Source: Gordius sp. MW1 | Lineage: Eukaryota; Nematomorpha; Gordioida; Gordea; Gordiidae | Reading direction: 5' to 3' | DNA length: 64,000 bases | NCBI GenBank assembly: GCA_964036665.1 | Contig: OZ038530.1 | Location: 3,286,001-3,350,000 of the forward strand | Shown here: in pieces, positions 36,938 to 49,344 of the stretch | Numbering within the stretch: the stretch's first letter is position 1 | How the letters are laid out: every line of letters starts with the position of its first letter | Notes under the pieces: model-generated | Database searches by the model: none | Told to the model about the DNA's origin: nothing | Seen by the model: only the letters and a program-made list of their open reading frames with translations | Position numbers and translations under genes: made by a program

Positions 36938-39900
36938 GTTCTCGCACCTTAAAACCTCTTTTCGGAAGTCAATCGAGGATAATAGGATTCTCAAATTGGC
37001 TTACTTTTATATATTTTTTCATGCTCTTTTACATAGAATCGAAAAAAATAAATATTTTTACCTCAAAATTTTTCACATATTTTTCTTTGAACCGTATTCA
37101 TCCGATGAAAGTTATCGTTTTCAGACGTGGTTTCTATGATAAAAAGTAAAAATTTAACAGAATCAGAAAACTATTACTTTGAAATCATGATCGCATAGTG
37201 CAGTTTTCAAAAATTAAGCACTCACGTTGCGATACAACAAACTAATCGCAACAAGATAACGTCGTCTTTAAAATGATAGTTCTCGCAGCTTAAAACCTCT
37301 TTTCGGAAGTCCTTCGAGGATAATAGGATTCTCAAATTGGCTTACTTTTATATATTTTTTTATGCTCTTTCACATAGAATCGAAAAAAATAAATATTCTT
37401 ACCTCAAAATTTTTCACATATTTTTCTTTGAACCGTATTCATCCGATGAAAGTTGTCGTTTTCAGACGTGGTTTCCATGATAAAAAGTAAAAATTTATCA
37501 GAATCAGAAAACTATTACTTTGAAATCATGATCGCATAGTGCAGTTTTCAAAAATTAAGCACTCACGTTGCGATACAACAAACTAATCGCAACAAGATAA
37601 CGTTGTCTTTTGTCAAAATGATAGTTCTCGCAGCTTAAAACCTCTTTTCGGAAGTCAATCGAGGATAATAGGATTCTCAAATTGGCTTACTTTTATATAT
37701 TTTTTCATGCTCTTTCACATAGAATCGAAAAAAATAATATTTTTAACTCAAAATTTTTCACATATTTTTCTTTGAACCGTATTCATCCGATGAAAGTTGT
37801 CGTTTTCAGACGCATGATAAAAAGTAAAAATTTATCAGAATCAGAAAACTATTACTTTGAAATCATGATCGCATAGTGCAGTTTTCTAAAATTAAACACT
37901 CACGTTGCGATACAACAAACTAATCGCAACAATATAACGTTTGTCAAAATGATAGTTCTTGCAGCTTAAAACCTCTTTTCGGAAGTCAATCGATGATAAT
38001 AGGATTCTCAAATTGGCTTACTTTTATATATTTTTTCATGCTCTTTCACATAGAATCGAAAAAAATAAATATTTTTACCTCAAAATTTTTCACATATTTT
38101 TCTTTGAACCGTATTCATCCGATGAAAGTTGTCGTTTTCAGACGTGGTTTCCATGATAAAAAGTAAAAATTTATCAGAATCAGAAAACTATTACTTTGAA
38201 ATCATGATCGCATAGTGCAGTTTTCAAAAATTAAGCACTCACGTTGCGATACAACAAACTAATCGCAACAAGATAACGTTGTCTTTTGTCAAAATGATAG
38301 TTCTCGCAGCTTAAAACCTCTTTTCGGAAGTCAATCGAGGATCATAGGATTCTCAAATTGGCTTACTTTTATATATTTTTTTATGCTCTTTCACATAGAA
38401 TCGAAAAAAATAAATATTTTTACCTCAAAATTTTTCACATATTTTTCTTTGAACCGTATTCATCCGATGAAAGTTGTCGTTTTCAGACGTGGTTTCCATG
38501 ATAAAAAGTAAAAATTTATCAGAATCAGAAAACTATTACTTTGAAATCATGATCGCATAGTGCATTTTTCAAAAATTAAGCACTCACGTTGCGATACAAC
38601 AAACTAATCGCAACAATAAAACGTTGTCTTTTGTCAAAATGATAGTTCTCGCATCTTAAAACCTCTTTTCGGAAGTCAATCGAGGATAATAGGATTCTCA
38701 AATTGGCTTACTTTTATATATTTTTTCATGCTCTTTCACATAGAATCGAAAAAAATAAATATTTTTACCTCAAAATTTTTCATATATTTTTCTTTGAACC
38801 GTATTCATCCGATGAAAGTTGTCGTTTTCAGACGTGGTTTCCATGATTAAAAGTAAAAATTTATCAGAATCAGAAAACTATTACTTTGAAATCATGATCG
38901 CATAGTGCAGTTTTCAAAAATTAAGCACACGTTGCGATACAACAAACTAATCGCAACAAGATAACGTTGTCTTTTGTCAAAATGATAGTTCTCACAGCTT
39001 AAAACCTCTTTTCGGAAGTCAATCGAGGATAATAGGATTCTCAAATTTGCTTACTTTTATATATTTTTTCATGATCTTTCACATAGAATCGAAAAAAATA
39101 AATATTTTTACCTCAAAATTTTTCACATATTTTTCTTTGAACCGTATTCATCCGATGAAAGTTGTCGTTTTCAGACGTGGTTTCCATGATAAAAAGTAAA
39201 AATTTATCAGAATCAGAAAACTATTACTTTGAAATCATGATCGCACAGTGCATTTTTGAAAAAAGCACTCACGTTGCGATACAACAAACTAATCGCAACA
39301 ATAAAACGTTGTCTTTTGTCAAAATGATAGTTCTCGCAGCTTAAAACCTCTTTTCGGAAGTCAATCGAGGATAATAGGATTCTCAAATTGGCATACTTTT
39401 AAATATTTTTTCATGCTCTTTCACATAGAATCGAAAATAATAAATATTTTTACCTCAAAATTTTTCACATATTTTTCTTTGAACCGTATTCATCCGATGA
39501 AAGTTGTCGTTTTCAGACGTGGTATCTATGATCCCAAGTAAAAATTTATCAGAATCAGAAAACTATTACTTTGAAATCATGATCGCATAGTGCAGTTTTC
39601 AAAAATTAAGCACTCACGTTGCGGTACAACAAACTAATCGCAACAATAAAACGTTGTCTTTTGTCAAAATGATAGTTCTCGCATCTTAAAACCTCTTTTC
39701 GGAAGTTAATCGAGGATAATAGGATTCTCAAATTGGCTTACTTTTATATATTTTTTCATGCTCTTTCACATAGAATCGAAAAAAATAAATATTTTTACCT
39801 CAAAATTTTTCACCTATTTTTCTTTGAACCGTATTCATCCGATGAAAGTTGTCGTTTTCAGACGTGGTTTCTATGATCCCAAGTAAAAATTTATCAGAAT

Positions 39901-40359
39901 CTAAAAACAATTACTTTGAAATCATGATCGCATAAAGCCATTTTCAAAAATTAAGCAGTCACGTTGCGATACAACAAACTAATCGCAACAATAAAACGTT
40001 GTCTTTTGTCAAAATGATAGTTCTCCTTCTCGCAGCTTAAAACCTCTTTTCGCAAGTAAATCGATGATAATAGGATTCTCAAATTGGCTTAATTTTATAT
40101 ATTTTTTCATGCTCTTTCACATAGAATCGAAAAAAATAAATATTTTTACCTCAAAATTTTTCACATATTTTTCTTTGAACCGAATTCATCCGATGAAAGT
40201 TGTCGTGACGTGGTTTCCATAATAAAAAGTAAAAATTTATCAGAATCAGAAAACTATTACTTTGAAATCATGATCGCATAGTGCAGTTTTCAAAAATTAA
40301 GCACTCACGTTGCGATACAACAAACTAATCGCAACAATATAACGTTTGTCAAAATGATA
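36938..40359 (+). repeat. Ten-monomer HOR block, copy 2
   Basis: Monomers start at 36938, 37279, 37624, 37955, 38300, 38645, 38988, 39330, 39675 and 40020, matching 29045-32471 in order. Rare events are shared: AAGCACACG (2-bp loss), CACAGTGCATTTTTG, GCGGTACAAC, GCAGTCACG and GTCGTGACGTGG. The offset shifts from 7,893 to 7,894 bp because copy 1 lost one base near 31246 (CTTTAACCG against CTTTGAACCG). The final linker differs (ATAACGTTTGTC here, a TAATCCC tail in copy 1), which fixes the end of shared sequence inside the last monomer. Confidence 0.85.
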
Positions 40360-42078
40360 GTTCTCGCAGCTTAAAACCTCTTTTCGGAAGTCAATCGATG
40401 ATAATAGGATTCTCAAATTGGCTTACTTTTATATATTTTTTCATGCTCTTTCACATAGAATCGAAAAAAATAAATATTATTACCTCAAAATTTTTCACAT
40501 ATTTTTCTTTGAACCGTATTCATCCGATGAAAGTTGTCGTTTTCAGACGTGGTTTCCATAATAAAAAGTAAAAATTTATCAGAATCAGAAAACTATTACT
40601 TTGAAATCATGATCGCATAGTGCATTTTTGAAAAAAGCACTCACGTTGCGATACAACAAACTAATCGTAACAATAAAACGTTGTCTTTTGTCAAAATGAT
40701 AGTTCTCGCAGCTTAAAACCTCTTTTCGGAAGTCAATCGAGGATAATAGGATTCTCAAATTGGCATACTTTTATATATTTTTTCATGCTCTTTCACATAG
40801 AATCAAAAATAATAAATATTTTTACCTCAAAATTTTTCACATATTTTTCTTTGAACCGTATTCATCCGATGAAAGTTGTCGTTTTCAGACGTGGTATCTA
40901 TGATCCCAAGTAAAAATTTATCAGAATCAGAAAACTATTACTTTGAAATCATGATCGCATAGTGCAGTTTTCAAAAATTAAGCAATCACGTTGCGATACA
41001 ACAAACTAATCGCAACAATAAAACGTTGTCTTTTGTCAAAATGATAGTTCTCGCATCTTAAAACCTCTTTTCGGAAGTCAATCGAGGATAATAGGATTCT
41101 CAAATTGGCTTACTTTTATATATTTTTCATGCTCTTTCACATAGAATCGAAAAAAATAAATATTTTTACCTCAAAATTTTTCACATATTTTTCTTTGAAC
41201 CGTATTCATCCGATGAAAGTTGTCGTTTTCAGACGTGGTTTCCATGATAAAAAGTAAAAATTTATCAGAATCAGAAAACTATTACTTTGAAATCATGATC
41301 GCATAGTGCAATTTCAAAAATTAAGCACTCACGTTGCGATACAACAAACTAATCGCAACAAGATAACGTTGTCTTTTGTCAAAATGATAGTTCTCGCAGC
41401 TTAAAACCTCTTTTCGGAAGTCAATCGAGGATAATAGGATTCTCAAATTGGCTTACTTTTATATATTTTTTCATGCTCGTTCACATAGAATCGAAAAAAA
41501 TAAATATTTTTACCTCAAAATTTTTCAAATATTTTTCTTTGAACCGTATTCATCCGATGAAAGTTGTCGTTTTCAGACGTGGTTTCCATGATAAAAAGTA
41601 AAAATTTATCAGAATCAGAAAACTATTACTTTGAAATCATGATCGCATAGTGCAGTTTTCAAAAATTAATCACTCACGTTGCGATACAACAAACTAATCG
41701 CAACAATAAAACGTTGTCTTTTGTCAAAATGATAGTTCTCCAGCTTAAAACCTCTTTTCGGAAGTCAATCGAGGATAATAGGATTCTCAAATTGGCTTAC
41801 TTTTATATATTTTTTCATGCTCTTTCACATAGAATCGAAAAAAATAAATATTTTTACCTCAAAATTTTTCACATATTTTTCTTTGAACCGTATTCATCCG
41901 ATGAAAGTTGTCGTTTTCAGACGTGGTTTCTATGATCCCAAGTAAAAATTTATCAGAATCTAAAAACAATTACTTTGAAATCATGATCGCATAAAGCCAT
42001 TTTCAAAAATTAAGCAGTCACGTTGCGATACAACAAACTAATCGCAACAATAAAACGTTGTCTTTTGTCAAAATGATA
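40360..42078 (+). repeat. Transitional satellite monomers
   Basis: There are five monomers, at 40360, 40702, 41047, 41390 and 41735. They mix marks from the HOR zone to the left (GAAAAAAGCACTC, GTGGTATCTATG, GCATCTT) with marks of the next zone (GTGCAATTTC, CTCGTTCAC). The monomer at 41735 has a shortened head, GTTCTCCAGC, which recurs at 50380 together with AACAATTAC, ATAAAGCCAT and GCAGTCACG. Confidence 0.7.
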
Positions 42079-44855
42079 GTTCTCCTTCTCGCAGCTTAAA
42101 ACCTCTTTTCGCAAGTAAATCGATGATAATAGGATTCTCAAATTGGCTTACTTTTATATATTTTTTTATGCTCTTTCACATAGAATCGAAAAAAATAAAT
42201 ATTTTTACCTCAAAATTTTTAACATATTTTTCTTTGAACCGTATTCATCCGATGAAAGTTGTCGTTTTTAGACGTGGTTTCTATGATCCCCAAATAAAAA
42301 TTTATCAGAATCTAAATACTATTACTTTGAAATCATGATCGCATAGAGCCATTTTCAAACATTAAGCACTCACGTTGCGATACAACAAACTAATCGCAAC
42401 AATAAAACGTTTTCTTTTGTCAAAATGATAGTTCTCGCAGCTTAAAACCTCTTTTCAGAAGTCAATCGAGGATAATAGGATTCTCAAATTGGCTTACTTT
42501 TATATATTTTTTCATGCTCTTTCACATAGAATCGAAAAAAAAAATATTTTTACCTCAAAATTTTTCACATATTTTTCTTTGAACCGAATTCATCCGATGA
42601 AAGTTGTCGTTTTCAGTCGTGGTTTCCATAATAAAAAGTAAAAATTTATCAGAATCAGAAAACTATTACTTTGAAATCATGATCGCATAGTGCAATTTCA
42701 AAAATTAAGCACTCACGTTGCGATACAACAAACTAATCGCAACAAGATAACGTTGTCTTTTGTCAAAATGATAGTTCTCGCAGCTTAAAACCTCTTTTCG
42801 GAAGTCAATCGAGGATAATAGGATTCTCAAATTGGCTTACTTTTATATATTTTTTCATGCTCGTTCACATAGAATCGAAAAAAATAAATATTTTTACCTC
42901 AAAATTTTTCACATATTTTTCTTTGAACCGTATTCATCCGATGAAAGTTGTCGTTTTTAGACGTGGTTTCTATGATCCCCAAATAAAAATTTATCAGAAT
43001 CTAAAAACTATTACTTTGAAATCATGATCGCATAGAGCCATTTTCAAAAATTAAGCACTCACGTTGCGAAACAACAAACTAATCGCAACAATAAAACGTT
43101 TTCTTTTGTCAAAATGATAGTTCTCGCAGCTTAAAACCTCTTTTCAGAAGTCAATCGAGGATAATAGGATTCTCAAATTGGCTTACTTTTATATATTTTT
43201 TCATGCTCTTTCACATAGAATCGAAAAAAATAAATATTTTTACCTCAAAATTTTTCACATATTTTTCTTTGAACCGTATTCATCCGATGAAAGTTGTCGT
43301 TTTCAGACGTGGTTTCCATGATAAAAAGTAAAAATTTATCAGAATCAGAAAACTATTACTTTGAAATCATGATCGCATAGTGCAATTTCAAAAATTAAGC
43401 ACTCACGTTGCGATACAACAAACTAATCGCAACAATAAAACGTTGTCTTTTGTCAAAATGATAGTTCTCCTTCTCGCAGCTTAAAACCTCTTTTCGCAAG
43501 TAAATCGATGATAATAGGATTCTCAAATTAGCTTACTTTTATATATTTTTTCATGCTCTTTCACATAGAATCGAAAAAAATAAATATTTTTACCTCAAAA
43601 TTTTTAACATATTTTTCTTTGAACCGTATTCATCCGATGAAAGTTGTCGTTTTTAGACGTGGTTTCTATGATCCCCAAATAAAAATTTATCAGAATCTAA
43701 AAACTATTACTTTGAAATCATGATCGCATAGAGCCATTTTCAAAAATTAAGCACTCACGTTGCGATACAACAAACTAATCGCAACAATAAAACGTTTTCT
43801 TTTGTCAAAATGATAGTTCTCGCAGCTTAAAACCTCTTTTCAGAAGTCAATCGAGGATAATAGGATTCTCAAATTGGCTTACTTTTATATATTTTTTCAT
43901 GCTCTTTCACATAGAATCAAAAAAAATAAATATTTTTACCTCAAAATTTTTAACATATTTTTCTTTGAACCGTATTCATCCGATGAAAGTTGTCGTTTTC
44001 AGACGTGGTTTCCATGATAAAAAGTAAAATTTTATCAGAATCAGAAAACTATTACTTTGAAATCATGATCGCATAGTGCAATTTCAAAAATTAAGCACTC
44101 ACGCTGCGATACAACAAACTAATCGCAACAAGATAACGTTGTCTTTTGTCAAAATGATAGTTCTCGCAGCTTAAAACCTCTTTTCGGAAGTCAATCGAGG
44201 ATAATAGGATTCTCAAATTGGCTTACTTTTATATATTTTTTCATGCTCTTTCACATAGAATCGAAAAAAATAAATATTTTTACCTCAAAATTTTTCACAT
44301 ATTTTTCTTTGAACCGTATTCATCCGATGAAAGTTGTCGTTTTCAGACGTGGTTTCCATGATAAAAAGTAAAAATTTATCAGAATCAGAAAACTATTACT
44401 TTGAAATCATGATCGCATAGTGCAATTTCAAAAATTAAGCACTCACGTTGCGATACAACAAACTAATCGCAACAATAAAACGTTGTCTTTTGTCAAAATG
44501 ATAGTTCTCTTTCTCGCAGCTTAAAACCTCTTTTCGCAATTAAATCGATGATAATAGGATTCTCAAATTGGCTTACTTTTATATATTTTTTCATGCTCTT
44601 TCACATAGAATCGAAAAAAATAAATATTTTTACCTCAAAATTTTTAACATATTTTTCTTTGAACCGTATTCATCCGATGAAAGTTGTCGTTTTTAGACGT
44701 GGTTTCTATGATCCCCAAATAAAAATTTATCAGAATCTAAAAACTATTACTTTGAAATCATGATCGCATAGAGCCATTTTCAAAAATTAAGCACTCACGT
44801 TGCGATACAACAAACTAATCGCAACAATAAAACGTTTTCTTTTGTCAAAATGATA
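42079..44855 (+). repeat. Zone of 352-bp monomers with TTCTC duplication
   Basis: Monomers at 42079, 43464 and 44504 are the longest in the window (about 352 bp). They have a head GTTCTCCTTCTCGCAG (GTTCTCTTTCTCGCAG at 44504) that carries a duplicated TTCTC, GCAAGTAAATCG (GCAATTAAATCG at 44504), TTTTTAACATA and GATCCCCAAAT, and end in the ACGTTTTCTTTTGTC linker. Between them lie monomers with GTGCAATTTCAAAA (42431, 43120, 43816, 44160) and a similar GATCCCCAAAT monomer with a normal head (42774). The stretch 43464-44503 is a 3-mer of 1,040 bp whose next copy begins at 44504 and is cut short by a change of subtype at 44856. Confidence 0.75.
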
Positions 44856-47800
44856 GTTCTCGCATCTTAAAACCTCTTTTCGGAAGTCAATCGAGGATAA
44901 TAGGATTCTCAAATTGGCTTACTTTTATATATTTTTTCATGCTCTTTCACATAGAATCAAAAAAAATAAATATTTTTACCTCAAAATTTTTCACATATTT
45001 TTCTTTGAACCGTAGTCATCCGATGACAGTTGTCGTTTTCAGACGTGGTTTCTATGATCCCAAATAAAAATTTATCAGAATCAGAAAACTTTTACTTTGA
45101 AATCATGATCGCATAGAGCAGTTTTCAAAAATTAAGCATTCACGTTGCGATACAACAAACTAATCGCAACAATAAAACGTTGTCTTTAAAATGATAGTTC
45201 TCGCAGGTTAAAACCTCTCTTCAGAAGTCAATCGAGGATAATAGGATTCTCAAATTGGCTTACTTTTATATATTTTTTCATGCTCTTTCACATAGAATCG
45301 AAAAAAATAAATATTTTTACCTCAAAATTTTTCACATATTTTTCTTTGAACCGTATTCATCCGATGAAAGTTGTCGTTTTTAGACGTGGTTTCTATGATC
45401 CCAAGTAAAAATTTATCAGAGTCTAAAAACTATTACTTTGAAATCATGATCACATAGAGCCATTTTCAAAAATTAAGCACTCACGTTGCGATACAACAAA
45501 CTGATCGCAACAATAAAACGTTTTCTTTTGTCAAAATGATAGTTCTCGCAGCTTAAAACCTCTTTTCAGAAGTCAATCGAGGATAATACGATTCTCAAAT
45601 TGGCTTACTTTTATATATTTTTTCATGCTCTTTCACATAGAATCGAAAAAAATAAATATTTTACCTTAAAATTTTTCACATATTTTTCTTTGAACCGTAT
45701 TCATCCGATGAAAGTTGTCGTTTTCAGAAGTGGTTTCTATGATCCCAAGTAAAAATTTATCAGAATCTAAAAACTATTACTTTGAAATCATGATCGCATA
45801 GAGCCATTTTCAAAAATTAAGCACTCACGTTGCGATACAACAAACTAATCGCAACAATAAAACGTTGTCTTTTGTCAAAATGATAGTTCTCCTTCTCGCA
45901 GCTTAAATCCTCTTTTCGCAAGTAAATCGATGATAATAGGATTCTCAAATTGGCTTTCCGTTATATATTTTTTCATGCTCTTTCACATAGAATCGAAAAA
46001 AATAAATATTTTTACCTCAAAATTTTTCACATATTTTTCTTTGAACCGTATTCATCCGATGAAAGTTGTCGTTTTCAGACGTGGTTTCCATGATAAAAAG
46101 TAAAAATTTATCAGAATCAGAAAACTATTAATTTGAAATCATGATCGCATAGTGCATTTTTGAAAAATTAAGCACTCACGTTGCGATACAACAAACTAAT
46201 CGCAACAATAAAACGTTGTCTTTTGTCAAAATGATAGTTCTCGCAGCTTAAAACCTCTTTTCGGAAGTCAATCGAGGATAATAGGATTCTCAAATTGGCA
46301 TACTTTTATATATTTTTTCATGCTCTTTCACATAGAATCGAAAAAAATAAATATTTTTACCTCAAAATTTTTCACATATTTTTCTTTGAACCGTATTCAT
46401 CCGATGAAAGTTGTCGTTTTCAGACGTGGTTTCCATGATAAAAAGTAAAAATTTATCAGAATCAGAAAACTATTACTTTGAAATCATGATCGCATAGTGC
46501 ATTTTTGAAAAATTAAGCACTCACGTTGCGATACAACAAACTAATCGCAACAATAAAACGTTGTCTTTTGTCAAAATGATAGTTCTCGCAGCTTAAAACC
46601 TCTTTTCGGAAGTCAATCGAGGATAATAGGATTCTCAAATTGGCATACTTTTATATATTTTTTTATGCTCTTTCACATAAAATCGAAAAAAATAAATATT
46701 TTTACCTCAAAATTTTTCACATATTTTTCTTTATTCATCCGATGAAAGTTGTCGTTTTCAGACGTGGTTTCTATGATCCCAAGTAAAAATTTATCATAAT
46801 CAGAAAACTATTACTTTGAAATCATGATCGCATAGTGCAGTTTTCAAAAATTAAGCACTCACGTTGCGATAAACAAACTAATCGCAACAATAAAACGTTG
46901 TCTTTTGTCAAAATGATAGTTCTCGCATCTTAAAACCTCTTTTCGGAAGTCAATCGAGGATAATAGGATTCTCAAATTGGCTTACTTTTATATATTTTTT
47001 TATGCTCTTTCACATAGAATCGAAAAAAATAAATATTTTTACCTCAAAATTTTTCACATATTTTTCTTTGAACCGTATTCATCCGATGAAAGTTGTCGTT
47101 TTTAGACGTGGTTTCTATGATCCCAAGTAGAAATTTATCAGAGTCTAAAAACTATTACTTTGAAATCATGATCGCATAGAGCAGTTTTTAAAAATTAAGC
47201 ACTCACGTTGCGATACAACATACTAATCGCAACAATAAAACGTTTTCTTTTGTCAAAATGATGGTTCTCGCAGCTTAAAACCTCTTTTCGGAAGTCAATC
47301 GAGGATAATAGGATTCTCAAATTGGCTTACTTTTATATATTTTTTCATGCTCTTTCACATAGAATCGAAAAAAATAAATATTTTTACCTCAAAATTTTTC
47401 ACATATTTTTCTTTGAACCGTATTCATCCGATGAAAGTTGTCGTTTTCAGACGTGGTTTCTATGATCCCAAGTAAAAATTTATCAGAATCTAAAAACTAT
47501 TACTTTGAAATCATGATCGCATAGAGCCATTTTCAAAAATTAAGCACTCACGTTGCGATACAACAAACTGATAGCAACAATAAAACGTTTTCTTTTGTCA
47601 AAATGATAGTTCTCGCAGCTTAAAACCTCTTTTCATAAGTCAATCGAGGATAATAGGATTCTCAAATTGGCTTACTTTTATATATTTTTTCATGCTCTTT
47701 CACATAGAATCGAAAAAAATAAATATTTTTACCTCAAAATTTTTCACATATTTTTCTTTGAACCGTATTCATCCGATGAAAGTTGTCGTTTTCAGAAGTG

Positions 47801-49344
47801 GTTTCTATGATCCCAAGTAAAAATTTATCAGAATCTAAAAACTATTACTTTGAAATCATGATCGCATAGAGCCATTTTCAAAAATTAAGCACTCACGTTG
47901 CGATACAACAAACTAATCGCAACAATAAAACGTTGTCTTTTGTCAAAATGATAGTTCTCCTTCTCACAGCTTAAATCCTCTTTTCGCAAGTAAATCGATG
48001 ATAATAGGATTCTCAAATTGGCTTACCGTGATATATTTTTTCAAGCTCTTTCACATAGAATCGAAAAAAATAAATATTTTTACCTCAAAATTTTTCACAT
48101 ATTTTTCTTTGAACCGTATTCATCCGATGAAAGTTGTCGTTTTCAGACGTGGTTTCCATGATAAAAAGTAAAAATTTATCAGAATCAGAAAACTATTACT
48201 TTAAAATCATGATCGCATAGTGCATTTTTGAAAAATTAAGACTCACGTTGCGATACAACAAACTAATCGCAACAATAAAACGTTGTCTTTTGTCAAAATG
48301 ATAGTTCTCGCAGCTTAAAATCTCTTTTCGGAAGTCAATCGAGGATAATAGGATTCTCAAATTGGCATACTTTTATATATTTTTTTATGCTCTATCACAT
48401 AGAATCGAAAAAAATAAATATTTTTACCTCAAAATTTTTCACATATTTTTCTATGAACCGTATTCATCCAATGAAAGTTGTCGTTTTCAGACGTGGTTTC
48501 CATGATAAAAAGTAAAAATTAATCAGAATCAGAAAACTATTACTTTGAAATCATGATCGCATAGTGCATTTTTGAAAAATTAAGCACTCACGTTGCGATA
48601 CAACAAACTAATCGCAACAATAAAACGTTTTCTTTTGTCAAAATGATAGTTCTCGCAGCTTAAAACCTCTTTTCAGAAGTCAATCGAGGATAATAGGATT
48701 CTCAAATTGGCTTACTTTTATATATTTTTTCATGCTCTTTCACATAGAATCGAAAAAAATAAATATTTTTACCTCAAAATTTTTCACATATTTTTCTTTG
48801 AACCGTACTCATCCGATGAAAGTTGTCGTTTTCAGAAGTGGTTTCTATGATCCCAAGTAAAGATTTATCAGAATCTAAAAACTATTACTTTGAAATCATG
48901 ATCGCATAGAGCCATTTTCAAAAATTAAGCACTCACGTTGCGATACAACAAACTAATCGCAACAATAAAACGTTGTCTTTTGTCAAAATGATAGTTCTCC
49001 TTCTCACAGCTTAAATCCTCTTTTCGCAAGTAAATCGATGATAATAGGATTCTCAAATTGGCTTACCGTTATATATTTTTTCAAGCTCTTTCACATAGAA
49101 TCGAAAAAAATAAATATTTTTACCTCAAAATTTTTGACATATTTTTCTTTGAACCGTATTCATCCGATGAAAGTTGTCGTTTTCAGACGTGGTTTCCATG
49201 ATAAAAAGTAAAAATTTATCAGAATCAGAAAACTATTACTTTGAAATCATGATCGCATAGTGCATTTTTGAAAAATTAAGCACTCACGTTGCGATACAAC
49301 AAACTAATCGCAACAATAAAACGTTGTCTTTTGTCAAAATGATA
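44856..49344 (+). repeat. Mosaic zone with a repeated 2-mer of about 695 bp
   Basis: A pair of monomers occurs three times: 45542-46236, 47609-48303 and 48649-49344. The first member has CAGAAGTGG with GAGCCAT. The second has CTCCTTCTCGCAG or CTCCTTCTCACAG with TAAATCC and CCGTTATAT or CCGTGATAT, and a GTGCATTTTTGAA tail. Between the pairs are GGCATAC monomers (46237, 46582, 48304) and CAGAGTCT monomers. The GTCATC dyad reappears once, at landmark 44856. The monomer at 46582 lost GAACCG next to its dyad (TTTATTCATCC near 46732). Confidence 0.7.
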
